From Tardiphaga sp. vice304 (GTDB taxonomy: Bacteria > Pseudomonadota > Alphaproteobacteria > Rhizobiales > Xanthobacteraceae): a DNA stretch of 64,000 bases. The stretch lies in assembly GCF_007018905.1 (NCBI RefSeq), contig NZ_CP041402.1, positions 868,001 to 932,000 of the forward strand, in the 5' to 3' direction. The position numbers and the translations under genes are program-made. The notes below the pieces were generated by a model. It saw only the letters and a program-made list of their open reading frames with translations. It was not told the origin of the DNA and searched no databases. Positions 55,710-64,000 of this stretch are shown in pieces. Numbering within the stretch: position 1 is the first letter of the stretch; each line of letters begins with the position of its first letter.

Positions 55710-56315
55710 ATGTTGAAAGAACTTCGTCCCGCCATCGTCGTGCTGCTTGGCCTGACCGTCATCACCGGCGTGATCTATCCCCTCGGCATGACCGCGGTGT
55801 CATGTGTCATCTTCCCGAAACAGGCCGAAGGCAGCCTGATCGAGCGCGACGGCCGGGTCGTCGGCTCCACGCTGATCGGCCAGGAATTCACCACCGACGA
55901 GTATTTCCACGGTCGCCCCTCGGCGACCACCGGGCCCGACCCCAAGGACGCCACTAAGACCGCGCCACAGCCCTACAATGCGATCAATTCGATGGGCTCG
56001 AATCTCGGCCCGACCAGCCAGGCGCTCAATGACCGCATCAAGGAAGATGTGGCGAAGCTGAAGGCGGAGAACCCCGCCATGCCGGTGCCGATCGATCTGG
56101 TGACCACCTCCGGCAGCGGCCTCGACCCCGACATCTCGCCGGAAGGGGCGTTGTTCCAGGTTCTGCGCGTAGCCCGCGCGCGCAAGCTGCCCGAGGACCG
56201 GGTCCGCCAACTGGTGACGGAAAACACCCAGCGGCGCTTCATTGGCCTGCTGGGTGAGCCGCGCGTCAATGTGCTGGCGCTCAATCTGGCGCTGGATGCA
56301 GCGGCAGCGAAGTAA
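55710..56315 (+). CDS. kdpC: Potassium-transporting ATPase, subunit C
   Basis: 201 residues with one N-terminal helix (about 8-28) and a periplasmic domain with [18 protein letters not shown] and the C-terminal [11 protein letters not shown]. Start ATG 55710 has GAGGAGAAAG upstream. KdpC supports ATP binding by KdpB. A palindromic repeat separates it from kdpD. Confidence 0.96.
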   Translation: MLKELRPAIVVLLGLTVITGVIYPLGMTAVSCVIFPKQAEGSLIERDGRVVGSTLIGQEFTTDEYFHGRPSATTGPDPKDATKTAPQPYNAINSMGSNLGPTSQALNDRIKEDVAKLKAENPAMPVPIDLVTTSGSGLDPDISPEGALFQVLRVARARKLPEDRVRQLVTENTQRRFIGLLGEPRVNVLALNLALDAAAAK

Positions 56316-56317
56316 TC

Positions 56318-56393
56318 GTAGGGTGGGCAAAGGCGCGTCTGCGCCGTGCCCACCATCTCTAACGGTGGGCACACTTCGCTTCGCCCACCCTAT
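56318..56393. repeat. GTAGGGTGGGCAAAG palindromic repeat, copy 2
   Basis: GTAGGGTGGGC at the left and GCCCACCCTAT at the right are inverted ends, with an inner pair GTGCCCACC and GGTGGGCAC. A related element is at 11167. It lies between kdpC and kdpD and may uncouple the regulator genes from the transporter genes. Confidence 0.8.
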
Positions 56394-56443
56394 GGCTGAA
56401 GCATCGATCTAGGCTGCAGCCCGAGCGGAGACTATATTGCCGT

Positions 56444-59167
56444 ATGGCAAATCAGCACCGCGACCCCGATCAACGCCCCTCGCCGGACGCGCTTCTCGAA
56501 GCGGCGCGGCGCGAGGACGACCGCGCGGGCCGGCTGAAGATCTTTGTCGGCGCTGCACCCGGCGTCGGCAAGACCTTTGAGATGCTGCAAAGCGCCCACG
56601 CCAGGCGCAAGGCCGGCGTCGATGTCGTGGTTGGCGTGGTCGAGACGCACAAGCGGGCGGAGACCGAAGCGCTGCTCGCCGGGCTGGAAGTCATCCCGCG
56701 CCGCCGCTTCGACCACAAGGGTCAGACCCTCGAGGAGATGGACCTCGATGCGATCATCGCACGGCGGCCCGCCATCGCGCTGGTCGATGAACTCGCCCAT
56801 ACCAACGCGCCGGGCAGCCGGCACCCGAAGCGCTATCTCGATGTCGCCGAACTCCTGAGTCACGGCATCGACGTCTACACCGCCGTCAACATCCAGCACA
56901 TCGAGAGCCTGAACGACGTCATCGCCCAGATTACCCATGTCAGGGTGCGCGAGACCGTGCCGGATTCGGTGTTCGACGGTGCCGATGCCATCGAGCTGAT
57001 CGACCTCACGCCGGACGATCTGATCCAGCGGCTGCGCGAGGGCAAGGTGTACGTGCCTAAACAGGCCGAGCGTGCGCTGGAGCATTATTTCTCGCCGGGC
57101 AATCTCACCGCGTTGCGCGAGCTGGCGTTGCGCCGCACCGCCGAGCGGGTCGATGAGCAATTGCTCACCCATATGCAGGCCAATGCCATCTCCGGTCCCT
57201 GGGCCGCCGGCGAGCGTATTCTGGTCGGCATCAGCGAGGATCCGCGCTCGGCCGGCCTGGTGCGGACCGCCAAGCGCCTGGCCGACCGGCTGCATGCGCC
57301 ATGGACCGCGGTGGCGATCGAAACAAGGCGCAGCCTGCAACTCACCGAAGAGCAGCGCGACCGGCTGGCCGACACGCTGCGGCTGGCGGAGGCGCTGGGC
57401 GGCGAGGCCCTGACGATTCCCGGCGCCGGGCGGCGAATCGCCGACGACCTGTTGGGCTATGCGCGCGCCAACAACGTCACCCAGATCGTGGTCGGCAAGG
57501 CGTCGCGCTCCCTGGCCTTCGAATTGCTGCACGGTTCGGTGGTGCACGACCTCGTGCGCCGCTCCGGAAATATCAGCGTTCATGTCATCGCCGGCGAGGC
57601 GCTCAATGCCGAGCCTTTGGCGAAGAAAACCGTGCAGGCGGCGCAGCGCGTCGAGCCGTTCGACGTCAAACCCTATCTGGCGGCGCTGGCGATCGTGGCG
57701 CTGTCGCTCGGTGTCGCCCGGCTGCTGCAGCCGCTGGTCGGCATCGAGAATGTCGATCTCGTATTCCTCACCGCGGTGGTTGGCGTCGCCGTGCGCTACG
57801 GGCTGTGGCCGTCGATGGTCGCGAGCGTGGTGGCGTCGCTGTGCTACAATTTCTTCTTTCTGCCGCCGGTCTATACGTTCACCATCACCGACCCGACCAA
57901 TATCGCGGCGTTCTTCTTCTTCATGCTGATCGCCATCCTGGTGTCCAATGTCGCCGCAAGGGTGCGCACCCAGGCCGTCTCGGCATTCGGTCGCGTCCGC
58001 ACCACGGAATCGCTGTACGCTTTCAGCCGCAAGCTGGCCGGCACCGCCAAGCTGGACGACGTGCTCTGGGCCACCGCCTACCAGATCGCTTTGATGTTGA
58101 AAGTGCGCGTCGTGCTGCTGCTGCCGGAGCAGGGCGTCATTGCCGTCAAGGCCGGCTATCCGCCGGAAGACGAACTCGACAGCGCCGATCTCGCCGCCGC
58201 CAACTGGGCCTGGAACAATGATCGCCCCGCCGGCCGCGGCTCCGATACGCTGCCCGGCGCGAAGCGTCTGTTCCTGCCGATGCGTACCGGGCGCGGCCCC
58301 ATCGGCGTGATCGGTATCGACGACGACCGCACCGGGCCGCTGCTGACGCCGGATCAGCGACGGCTTCTGGACGCACTGGTCGATCAGGGCGCTCTGGCGA
58401 TCGAGCGCGTGCAACTGGTCGAGGACATGGACCGGGCTCAGCGCAACGTGGAATCAGATCGCCTGCGGGCGGCGCTTTTGACGTCAATCTCGCATGACCT
58501 GAAGACACCGCTTGCCTCGGTACTCGGTGCCGCCAGCACGCTACGCGATCTCGCTCCGAACCTCAGCGAGGCTGAAAGGATCGACTTGCTCACCACCGTG
58601 ATCGACGAATCCGAGCGGTTGAACCGTTTCATCGCCAATCTGCTCGACATGACGCGGCTGGAATCCGGCGCGGTCGCCCCTCAGACCTCGCTGCTGGATC
58701 TCGGCGACATCATCGGCAGCGTGCTGCGCCGCGCCGCCAAGATTTTGACGCGGCATTCCGTGACCCTCGATCTCGCGCCGGCCCTGCCGATGCTGCGGCT
58801 CGATGCGGTGCTGTTCGAGCAGGTGCTGTTCAACCTGTTGGACAACGCCGCCAAATATGCGCCGGCAGATACCGCGATCACGATCCGGGCGCGGCGCGAC
58901 CGGGACAGCGTCGCGCTGGAAATTATCGACCAAGGCGCCGGCATTCCGCATGGCGATCTGGAAAGCGTGTTCGGCAAATTCTATCGCGCGCAGAAGGGCG
59001 ACCACGTGCCGCCCGGCACCGGGCTTGGCCTCGTCATCGCGCGTGGCTTCGTCGAAGCCATGCACGGCACCATCGAGGCCGCCAACCGCACCGACCGCTC
59101 CGGCGCGGTATTGACCATCCGCCTGCCGATCCCGCCAGCCCGCGAAGCCCTGGATACCGCCGCATGA
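56444..59167 (+). CDS. kdpD: Osmosensitive K+ channel sensor histidine kinase
   Basis: 907 residues. The KdpD N-terminal domain has Walker A GAAPGVGKT at 36-44 and a USP-like segment (about 245-370). Four clustered helices (about 405-505), a GAF-like domain, then HisKA with phospho-His684 in SISHDLKTPLAS and HATPase (DNAAKYAP, GTGLGLVIARG). It senses K+ limitation and controls KdpE. The stop overlaps kdpE (ATGA). Confidence 0.97.
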   Translation: MANQHRDPDQRPSPDALLEAARREDDRAGRLKIFVGAAPGVGKTFEMLQSAHARRKAGVDVVVGVVETHKRAETEALLAGLEVIPRRRFDHKGQTLEEMDLDAIIARRPAIALVDELAHTNAPGSRHPKRYLDVAELLSHGIDVYTAVNIQHIESLNDVIAQITHVRVRETVPDSVFDGADAIELIDLTPDDLIQRLREGKVYVPKQAERALEHYFSPGNLTALRELALRRTAERVDEQLLTHMQANAISGPWAAGERILVGISEDPRSAGLVRTAKRLADRLHAPWTAVAIETRRSLQLTEEQRDRLADTLRLAEALGGEALTIPGAGRRIADDLLGYARANNVTQIVVGKASRSLAFELLHGSVVHDLVRRSGNISVHVIAGEALNAEPLAKKTVQAAQRVEPFDVKPYLAALAIVALSLGVARLLQPLVGIENVDLVFLTAVVGVAVRYGLWPSMVASVVASLCYNFFFLPPVYTFTITDPTNIAAFFFFMLIAILVSNVAARVRTQAVSAFGRVRTTESLYAFSRKLAGTAKLDDVLWATAYQIALMLKVRVVLLLPEQGVIAVKAGYPPEDELDSADLAAANWAWNNDRPAGRGSDTLPGAKRLFLPMRTGRGPIGVIGIDDDRTGPLLTPDQRRLLDALVDQGALAIERVQLVEDMDRAQRNVESDRLRAALLTSISHDLKTPLASVLGAASTLRDLAPNLSEAERIDLLTTVIDESERLNRFIANLLDMTRLESGAVAPQTSLLDLGDIIGSVLRRAAKILTRHSVTLDLAPALPMLRLDAVLFEQVLFNLLDNAAKYAPADTAITIRARRDRDSVALEIIDQGAGIPHGDLESVFGKFYRAQKGDHVPPGTGLGLVIARGFVEAMHGTIEAANRTDRSGAVLTIRLPIPPAREALDTAA

Positions 59168-59853
59168 ATGCCGCCGCCATCAAGGTTCTCGTCATCGACG
59201 ACGAGCCGCCGATCCGAAAATTGCTGCGCATGGGGCTGGGCTCGCAGGGCTACGACATCCTCGAAGCCTCCAACGGCAAGATCGCGCTGGAGAGACTGGC
59301 GGAGGATCCGGCGCTGATCATCCTCGATCTCGGCCTGCCGGACATCCAGGGCCATGATTTGCTGCGCATGATCCGCGCCCGTAACGACCACGTGCCGATC
59401 GTGGTGCTGTCGAGCCGCGGCGACGAGGCCGGCAAGGTGCAGGCGCTCGATCTCGGCGCCGACGACTATCTGACCAAGCCGTTCGGCATGGACGAGTTGC
59501 TGGCGCGGCTGCGCGCAGCATTGCGCCACCAGTTGCAGGTGCAGGGCGAGCGGCCAGTGTTCAGGGCCGGGGAGTTGACGGTCGATCTGGTGCGCCGCCT
59601 GGTGAAGATTGGCGACCGCGACGTCAAGCTGTCGCCGAAGGAATATGATTTGCTGCGCGTGCTGGTGCAGCACGCCGGCAAGGTGCTGACGCATCGCTTC
59701 CTGCTGAAGGAATTATGGGACGAAGTCACCGACGCGCAATATCTGCGCGTCTACGTTCGGCAGTTGCGCCAGAAGATCGAGCCCGATCCGGAGCGGCCGA
59801 GCTTCGTGCTGACCGAAACCGGAATAGGTTATCGCTTCCGGACTGCGGACTGA
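59164..59853 (+). CDS. kdpE: KDP operon response regulator
   Basis: 229 residues. The receiver has acidic residues at 12-14, phosphoacceptor Asp55 in LIILDLGLPD and Lys in DYLTKPFG. The OmpR-type winged helix follows (KLSPKEYDLLRVLVQHAGKVL, then YLRVYVRQLRQKIE). It activates the kdp promoter upstream of 51666. A terminator follows. Confidence 0.97.
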   Translation: MNAAAIKVLVIDDEPPIRKLLRMGLGSQGYDILEASNGKIALERLAEDPALIILDLGLPDIQGHDLLRMIRARNDHVPIVVLSSRGDEAGKVQALDLGADDYLTKPFGMDELLARLRAALRHQLQVQGERPVFRAGELTVDLVRRLVKIGDRDVKLSPKEYDLLRVLVQHAGKVLTHRFLLKELWDEVTDAQYLRVYVRQLRQKIEPDPERPSFVLTETGIGYRFRTAD

Positions 59854-59947
59854 CAGATGCCCGTCTGACCGGCACCGGAACATTTCACAGGGTCCGGCAT
59901 TGTTAGTGCGGCAGACGGAACCGGCGCACCCGGCAGTCGCAAAAGAG

Positions 59948-59986
59948 GCCGCGCGGTGTAACGCCCGCGCGGCTCTTTCTTTTTCA
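59948..59986 (+). terminator. Rho-independent terminator after kdpE
   Basis: GCCGCGCGG and CCGCGCGGC form a 9-bp perfect stem with an 8-base loop, extended by AGAG/CTCT, and followed by TCTTTCTTTTTC. It ends the kdp operon. Confidence 0.88.
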
Positions 59987-60012
59987 GCGGTCTTTAAGTG
60001 TCTCTGAAAGTC

Positions 60013-60078
60013 ATGAAGATCGCCACCTTCGATCTCAATGACATCAACAAGCGCCTCGGTTTGCGGCGCGCGAAAGGC
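60013..60078 (+). pseudogene. Exonuclease III (xthA-like) 5' gene fragment
   Basis: ATG 60013 begins MKIATFDLNDINKRL, matching the start of XthA-type exonucleases (typical MKIATFNINDINKRL). It then jumps to LRRAK, which normally lies about six residues further on, and similarity ends. The rest of the roughly 260-residue gene is absent. It is a short relic, not a functional gene. Confidence 0.65.
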
Positions 60079-60176
60079 AGATGGCCGGCGGGTGGGGCCG
60101 GTGACTTTGAAGATGGTCCGGAAACATTCGTTAACGGTTGCCCTTCTATATTCATCGGCAGTACGGAGTATACGAT

Positions 60177-60371
60177 ATGGATATGGCCCTGGTTGCCAGT
60201 GCGCTCGCCTTGCAGGCGGGCAAGACGCAGTCGCAGATCGGCGCGACGATCATGAAGTCGAACGCCGACATGGAGAAATCCACGGTACTGACGCTTCTCG
60301 GCGCCGCCCAGCAGTCCTCGCAGGCCAATCTCGCGGCCAGCGTCGGCGGCCAGGTCGATATCGCCGCCTGA
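60177..60371 (+). CDS. YjfB-family protein
   Basis: 64 residues, starting MDMALVASALALQAGKTQSQ and ending GGQVDIAA, with alternating Ala/Gln/Ser helical pattern. YjfB proteins are small and often annotated as putative motility proteins; function is unknown. CGGAG precedes the start. An in-frame ATG at 60138 lacks a good ribosome site. Confidence 0.82.
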   Translation: MDMALVASALALQAGKTQSQIGATIMKSNADMEKSTVLTLLGAAQQSSQANLAASVGGQVDIAA

Positions 60372-60374
60372 TTA

Positions 60375-60734
60375 CTATGCACTCACGATCTGCTTGAAAC
60401 CGCCGAAGATCATCCGTTTGCCGTCGAACGGCATCGCCTTGGGATCCATCATCTCGGCCAGGCGTGGGTCTTTTATCACCTTGGCCATGGTCCGGTCGCG
60501 CGCCTTGCGTGACGGGTAGACGATGTAGGAGAAGATCACGATCTCGTCCGGCTTCAGCTTCACGCTGCGCGGGAACGACGTGACCTTGCCGACCGCCACA
60601 TCGTCGGCAACGCATTCCTGATAATCCAGCGCGCCGTGTTCCATCCACACCTTGCAGGCCACGCGCGCCAGCTTGCGATAGGCGCCGAGCTGATCTTTCG
60701 GCACCGGCACGATGAAGCCATCGACATAGGGCAT
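60375..60734 (-). CDS. DUF1428-family (YbaA-like) protein
   Basis: 119 residues of the dimeric alpha/beta-barrel fold: PYVDGFIVPVPKDQLGAYR at the start, WMEHGALDYQECVADD, and MPFDGKRMIFGGF at the end. Conserved in many proteobacteria; no known activity. It is convergent with the YjfB gene, 3 bases apart. Confidence 0.9.
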   Translation of the reverse strand: MPYVDGFIVPVPKDQLGAYRKLARVACKVWMEHGALDYQECVADDVAVGKVTSFPRSVKLKPDEIVIFSYIVYPSRKARDRTMAKVIKDPRLAEMMDPKAMPFDGKRMIFGGFKQIVSA

Positions 60735-60855
60735 ATCGAACTCCTTCCTGACACGAGCAGCGGCGCACGGCGCCGGGCTTCACCCGAAGACGTGTGAGCC
60801 TTTCCGTTTCCGACAACGGTGCGCGATACTGGGAATGTCGGTCTCTCCCTGCAGA

Positions 60856-60872
60856 TGTGGCGCAACGCCACA
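60856..60872 (-). terminator. Weak hairpin after tlpA
   Basis: TGTGGCG and CGCCACA form a 7-bp stem with a 3-base loop in the 191-base gap downstream of tlpA. There is no T run, so it is a weak candidate. Confidence 0.3.
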
Positions 60873-60925
60873 ATCTCCCTCATCCCGGGGAGCGGCCACC
60901 TGGCCGCGTCGCGACGGATAGGCGC

Positions 60926-61609
60926 CTACATCCCCGCCGCAGCGGGCTTCACGGCAGCCCGGACCAGTTTCAGCGCGTCCTCGCTGGCCCATTCGGCGGG
61001 GCCGGCGATGGTGGCGATTTCGCAGCCCTTGGCATCGACCAGCACCGAGGTCGGCATCCCCAGCGCGCGGCCGACGGCCTTGAGGTCCTGGAACACTTTG
61101 GCATTGGCGTCGGCGAAATAGCCGAGCTTCGTCAAATTGCCGTCCTTCAGGAAGGCCTTCGGTTTCTGCGGATCGCGGGTGTCGATGTTGATCGCCACCA
61201 CCTCGAAATCGGCGCCGCCGAGCTTGCCCTGCAATTCGTCCAGCGCCGGCATTTCCTTGCGGCACGGCACGCACCAGGTCGCCCACAAATTCACCAGCAC
61301 GGTCTTGCCGCGCCAGTCGGAGAGTTTTTTCGGCTGGCCCTCGCCGTCGACAAAGGCCAGATCCGGCAGCTTCAGCGGCGCCGTGGCCATCGTCAGGGCG
61401 GCGACCTCGCCGCGCGCCAGCGGCGCCAGTCTCTTGGATAGCGCCACGGCCGGCTGGCACGAGGGATCGCCGGAGGGCGCGCGGTCGCTCAGGTAGGAAA
61501 CCCCGGCATAGCCCGCGATGGCGCCGACCACGACTGCGCCGAGCACGAGAGCACGGCGGCGCATCGGCCGGGCGGGGGAGGGCGTGACGTCGGGCATATC
61601 GTTTGTCAT
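60926..61609 (-). CDS. tlpA: Thiol:disulfide interchange protein TlpA
   Basis: 227 residues. An N-terminal membrane anchor (about 18-40) is followed by a thioredoxin domain with WCVPC (Cys113/Cys116) and [19 protein letters not shown]. The sequence is very close to Bradyrhizobium TlpA, which reduces the copper sites of ScoI and CoxB during cytochrome aa3 assembly. ATG 61609 or 61597 may start it. It is divergent from argH, the same order as in Bradyrhizobium. Confidence 0.95.
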   Translation of the reverse strand: MTNDMPDVTPSPARPMRRRALVLGAVVVGAIAGYAGVSYLSDRAPSGDPSCQPAVALSKRLAPLARGEVAALTMATAPLKLPDLAFVDGEGQPKKLSDWRGKTVLVNLWATWCVPCRKEMPALDELQGKLGGADFEVVAINIDTRDPQKPKAFLKDGNLTKLGYFADANAKVFQDLKAVGRALGMPTSVLVDAKGCEIATIAGPAEWASEDALKLVRAAVKPAAAGM

Positions 61610-61707
61610 CCGGTGTCAGATACGGCTATGCAGAGGCATATAGGAGGCGACCGGCAACAGCGCATCGTCCGCGCGGCCGGTCACACGAAGCAGGTCGGGA
61701 ATACAGC

Positions 61708-63108
61708 ATGGCAGGCACGAGCAACAAGATGTGGGGCGGCCTGTTCGGCGAGAACCCCGACGCGATCATGGAGGAGATCAACGTCTCCATCGATGTCGAT
61801 CGCGCCCTCTACGCCCAGGATATCGCGGCGTCCAAGGCGCATGCCGCCATGCTCGCCGCCCAGGGCATTATTACCGCCAAGGATGCGAAACAAATCGCCG
61901 GCGGTCTAGACACGATCCTGTCAGAGATCACCAAGGGCTCGTTTACCTTCAAGCGCGCGCTCGAGGACATTCACATGAATGTCGAGAGCCGGCTCGGCGA
62001 GCTGATCGGCCCGGCATCGGGCCGGCTGCATACCGCGCGCTCGCGCAACGACCAGGTCGCGACCGACTTCCGGCTGTTCGTCCGCGATACGCTGGATGTG
62101 CTGGACGAGGCCTTTGCCGCGTTCCAGCGGGCGCTGGTCGATCGCGCGCTGGAGCATGCCGGCACCGTGATGCCCGGTTTTACGCACCTGCAGACCGCGC
62201 AGCCGGTGACTTTCGGCCACCATCTGATGGCCTATGTGGAAATGGCTGCGCGCGACCGCGGCCGTTTTGCCGACGCCCGCAAGCGGCTCAATGAAAGCCC
62301 GCTGGGGGCTGCGGCGCTCGCCGGGACCTCGTTCCCGATCGACCGCCACGCCACCGCCCGTGCGCTGGGCTTCGACCGGCCGATGAACAATTCGCTGGAT
62401 GCGGTGTCGGACCGCGATTTCGTGCTGGAAACGCTGTCGGCCGCGTCGATCGCCGCCGTGCATTTGTCGCGCTTCGCCGAGGAAATCGTGATCTGGACCT
62501 CGCCGCTGGTCGGTCTGGTGCGGCTCTCGGACAAATTCACCACCGGCTCCTCGATCATGCCGCAGAAGCGCAATCCGGACGCCGCCGAACTGGTCCGCGC
62601 CAAGACCGGCCGGGTGATCGGCGCGCTGACCGGGCTCCTGATCGTGATGAAGGGCCTGCCGCTGGCCTATCAAAAGGACATGCAGGAGGACAAGCAGGGC
62701 GCCATGGAGGCGTTTTCGGCGCTGTCGCTGGCGATCCGCGCGATGACCGGCATGGTCCGCGACCTCGTGCCGAACGAGGCGAAGATGCACGCCGCTGCCG
62801 GCGAGGGCTATGCCACCGCAACCGATCTGGCCGACTGGCTGGTCCGCACCCTGAAAATGCCCTTTCGCGACGCCCATCACGTCACCGGCAGGATCGTCGG
62901 CCTGGCCACCAAGGCCGGCGTGGCGCTGCATGAGCTGCCATTGAAGGACATGCAGGCCGTGGAGCCGAAGATCACGGCGGCGGCGCTAGTGGTGCTGTCG
63001 GTGGAATCCTCGGTGAAAAGCCGCGTCAGCTACGGCGGCACCGCGCCGAAAAACGTCCTGGCGCAGGCCAAGGCGTGGTCCAAGCGTCTGGAAAAAGAAA
63101 AGAAATAG
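61708..63108 (+). CDS. argH: Argininosuccinate lyase
   Basis: 466 residues, starting [17 protein letters not shown]. It has [16 protein letters not shown], the catalytic His region [14 protein letters not shown] and the lyase signature [12 protein letters not shown]. It makes arginine and fumarate from argininosuccinate. A longer frame from 61603 overlaps tlpA on the other strand and is not supported. Confidence 0.97.
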   Translation: MAGTSNKMWGGLFGENPDAIMEEINVSIDVDRALYAQDIAASKAHAAMLAAQGIITAKDAKQIAGGLDTILSEITKGSFTFKRALEDIHMNVESRLGELIGPASGRLHTARSRNDQVATDFRLFVRDTLDVLDEAFAAFQRALVDRALEHAGTVMPGFTHLQTAQPVTFGHHLMAYVEMAARDRGRFADARKRLNESPLGAAALAGTSFPIDRHATARALGFDRPMNNSLDAVSDRDFVLETLSAASIAAVHLSRFAEEIVIWTSPLVGLVRLSDKFTTGSSIMPQKRNPDAAELVRAKTGRVIGALTGLLIVMKGLPLAYQKDMQEDKQGAMEAFSALSLAIRAMTGMVRDLVPNEAKMHAAAGEGYATATDLADWLVRTLKMPFRDAHHVTGRIVGLATKAGVALHELPLKDMQAVEPKITAAALVVLSVESSVKSRVSYGGTAPKNVLAQAKAWSKRLEKEKK

Positions 63109-63112
63109 GCGT

Positions 63113-63228
63113 GTCGTCCCCGCGAAAGCGGGGACCCATAGCCTCCGTCTCCTCAATAAGGACACGGAAGCTGCGGTATTTTAGTTACGGCGCCTGAGGT
63201 TATGGGTCCCCGCTTTCGCGGGGACGAC
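63113..63228. repeat. 28-bp perfect inverted repeat element
   Basis: A 28-base left arm (63113-63140) is perfectly complementary to the right arm (63201-63228). Each arm is itself a hairpin (CCCCGC-GAAA-GCGGGG). The 60-base centre is AT-richer. Typical of Bradyrhizobium/Rhodopseudomonas intergenic MITE-like or REP elements; here it may end argH transcripts. Confidence 0.88.
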
Positions 63229-63289
63229 GGGACCTCTCGCCACAGCCGCCCAATCTTTGTATGGTGCCCGCGCATTTGGGGATTTTGCC

Positions 63290-63571
63290 GTGAATTGTTC
63301 GACCCGCCCCGCCTCCAGGCGCTGGGCCCTGCTTGTTTTGACCGTCTCCGCGCTGGCGCTGGCCGGCTGCGGCCGCAAGGGCGGGCTCGACCTGCCGCCG
63401 CAGGGTAATTTGCAGCCGAGTGCTTCGTCCGAGCCCACGATCAATCCCGACGCCAATTCGGCGGCCGGCAAGGGTACGGCGCTGTTCTCGACGTCGAGCG
63501 GCGACGATTCGCAGCCATCGGCCGCGCGCGGCCGCAAGCGCGCGTTCGTCCTCGATCCGCTGCTGGATTAG
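63290..63571 (+). CDS. lptM: LptM-type lipoprotein
   Basis: 93 residues from a GTG at 63290. The signal peptide ends in LALAGCGRKGGLDLPP, the LptM (YifL) lipobox motif. LptM assists assembly of the LptD/LptE lipopolysaccharide translocon. The tail is low-complexity. The argH-lptM-lysA order is conserved in Alphaproteobacteria. Confidence 0.87.
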   Translation: MNCSTRPASRRWALLVLTVSALALAGCGRKGGLDLPPQGNLQPSASSEPTINPDANSAAGKGTALFSTSSGDDSQPSAARGRKRAFVLDPLLD

Positions 63572-63576
63572 GCGCC

Positions 63577-64000
63577 ATGCGACATTTCGACTATCGCGAC
63601 GGCGTGCTTCACGCCGAGGGCGTCGATGTGGCCGCGATGGCGGAGGCCGTCGGCACGCCGTTCTATTGCTATTCGACCGCCACGCTGGAGCGGCATTTTC
63701 GCGTGTTCAGCGAAGCCTTCAGCGACGTGAAGTCGGTGGTCTGCTACGCGATGAAGGCCAATTCCAACCAGTCCGTGTTGCGCACACTGGCGAAGCTCGG
63801 CGCCGGCGCCGATGTGGTCTCCGGTGGCGAATTGAAGCGGGCGCTGGCCGCCGGCATTCCGCCCGACAAGATCCTGTTCTCCGGCGTCGGCAAGACCGCC
63901 AACGAAATTCGCGCCGCACTCGCCGAAAACATCCTGTGCATCAACGTCGAGTCCGAGCCCGAGCTCGAACTGCTGTCGGCGATCGCCTCCGAAATGGGCC
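63577..64000 (+). CDS. lysA: Diaminopimelate decarboxylase (3' end outside window)
   Basis: The first 141 residues are visible: GTPFYCYSTATLERHF, the PLP-binding Lys60 in VCYAMKANSNQ, and GADVVSGGELKRAL, all typical of LysA. It catalyses the last step of lysine synthesis. It starts 5 bases after lptM. Confidence 0.96.
   Translation, partial: MRHFDYRDGVLHAEGVDVAAMAEAVGTPFYCYSTATLERHFRVFSEAFSDVKSVVCYAMKANSNQSVLRTLAKLGAGADVVSGGELKRALAAGIPPDKILFSGVGKTANEIRAALAENILCINVESEPELELLSAIASEMG

Larger units (their letters stand above)
59854..60176. other. 323-base intergenic region: terminator, exonuclease relic, yjfB promoter
   Basis: The left part holds the kdpE terminator, the centre a fragment of an exonuclease III gene, and the right part the upstream region of the YjfB gene. 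No intact gene is seen. Confidence 0.7.

Noticed and set aside
56432..58414. 660-codon minus-strand frame opposite kdpD
   Set aside because: Shadow of kdpD; no domain, no ribosome-binding site and unnatural composition.
60120..60140. CtrA site upstream of yjfB (GTTAACGG)
   Set aside because: Only one half-site is present; there is no TTAA at the required spacing.

Overview
The window is a GC-rich chromosomal segment from an alphaproteobacterium, most likely Nitrobacteraceae (Bradyrhizobium, Rhodopseudomonas, Tardiphaga or Afipia group). The evidence is the argH-lptM-lysA block beside a TlpA close to the Bradyrhizobium protein, a near-consensus Irr/ICE-type iron box before feoAB, a CtrA-like site, and several families of palindromic intergenic repeats typical of this group. 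I see no integrase, transposase, phage gene, rRNA or CRISPR array. The one RNA gene is tRNA-Leu(CAA).

Layout. 1-5.2 kb: end of a thioesterase gene, a KaiC-like ATPase translationally coupled to a hybrid histidine kinase, and two small conserved proteins. 5.2-10.6 kb: flavin monooxygenase, LysR regulator divergent from a tautomerase, 3-hydroxybutyryl-CoA dehydrogenase, and etfBA. 10.6-17.9 kb: cobalamin adenosyltransferase with a HIG1-type membrane protein, a YihY/BrkB protein whose 3' end overlaps a convergent histidine kinase, GluQ-RS, AlkA, an SDR, an HD hydrolase, an HNH nuclease and a DUF29 gene relic. 18.0-23.6 kb: a complete branched-chain amino-acid type ABC operon, then a trypsin-fold/PDZ protein that has lost its catalytic triad. 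23.6-27.2 kb: a catabolic cluster (Bug/TctC binding protein, polysaccharide deacetylase-like enzyme, FAH-family enzyme) led by a GntR/FCD regulator with a palindromic operator at its start. 27.3-30.9 kb: a copper-acquisition operon (DUF2946, TonB receptor, fused YcnI-PCuAC protein). 31-39.7 kb: CDF metal exporter, SulP transporter, L,D-transpeptidase, YdeP-type molybdoenzyme, and an uncharacterised membrane protein paired with a ClpP-fold protein. 39.7-47.2 kb: DsbA with a TSUP exporter, lrgAB, feoAB, YghU-type GST, DctA-type symporter. 47.3-51.4 kb: a divergent PsiF-like pair, an AbrB-type membrane protein, DsbB, tRNA-Leu and a DUF2778 protein. 51.6-59.9 kb: the kdp potassium operon in the order small peptide-kdpF-A-B-C-D-E. 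60-64 kb: an exonuclease III relic, YjfB, DUF1428, TlpA, and argH-lptM-lysA (cut by the window end).

Several units share a theme of envelope redox and metal handling: copper uptake and delivery (27-31 kb), Fe(II) uptake (42-45 kb), Tat-type DsbA, DsbB and TlpA. The most unusual items are the protease-dead HtrA-like protein behind the liv operon, the YcnI-PCuAC fusion, the KaiC-kinase pair without KaiB, the unstudied membrane protein/ClpP-fold pair, the alternating stems in the kdp leader, and two gene relics. All calls come from reading the sequence by eye; no database search was run.
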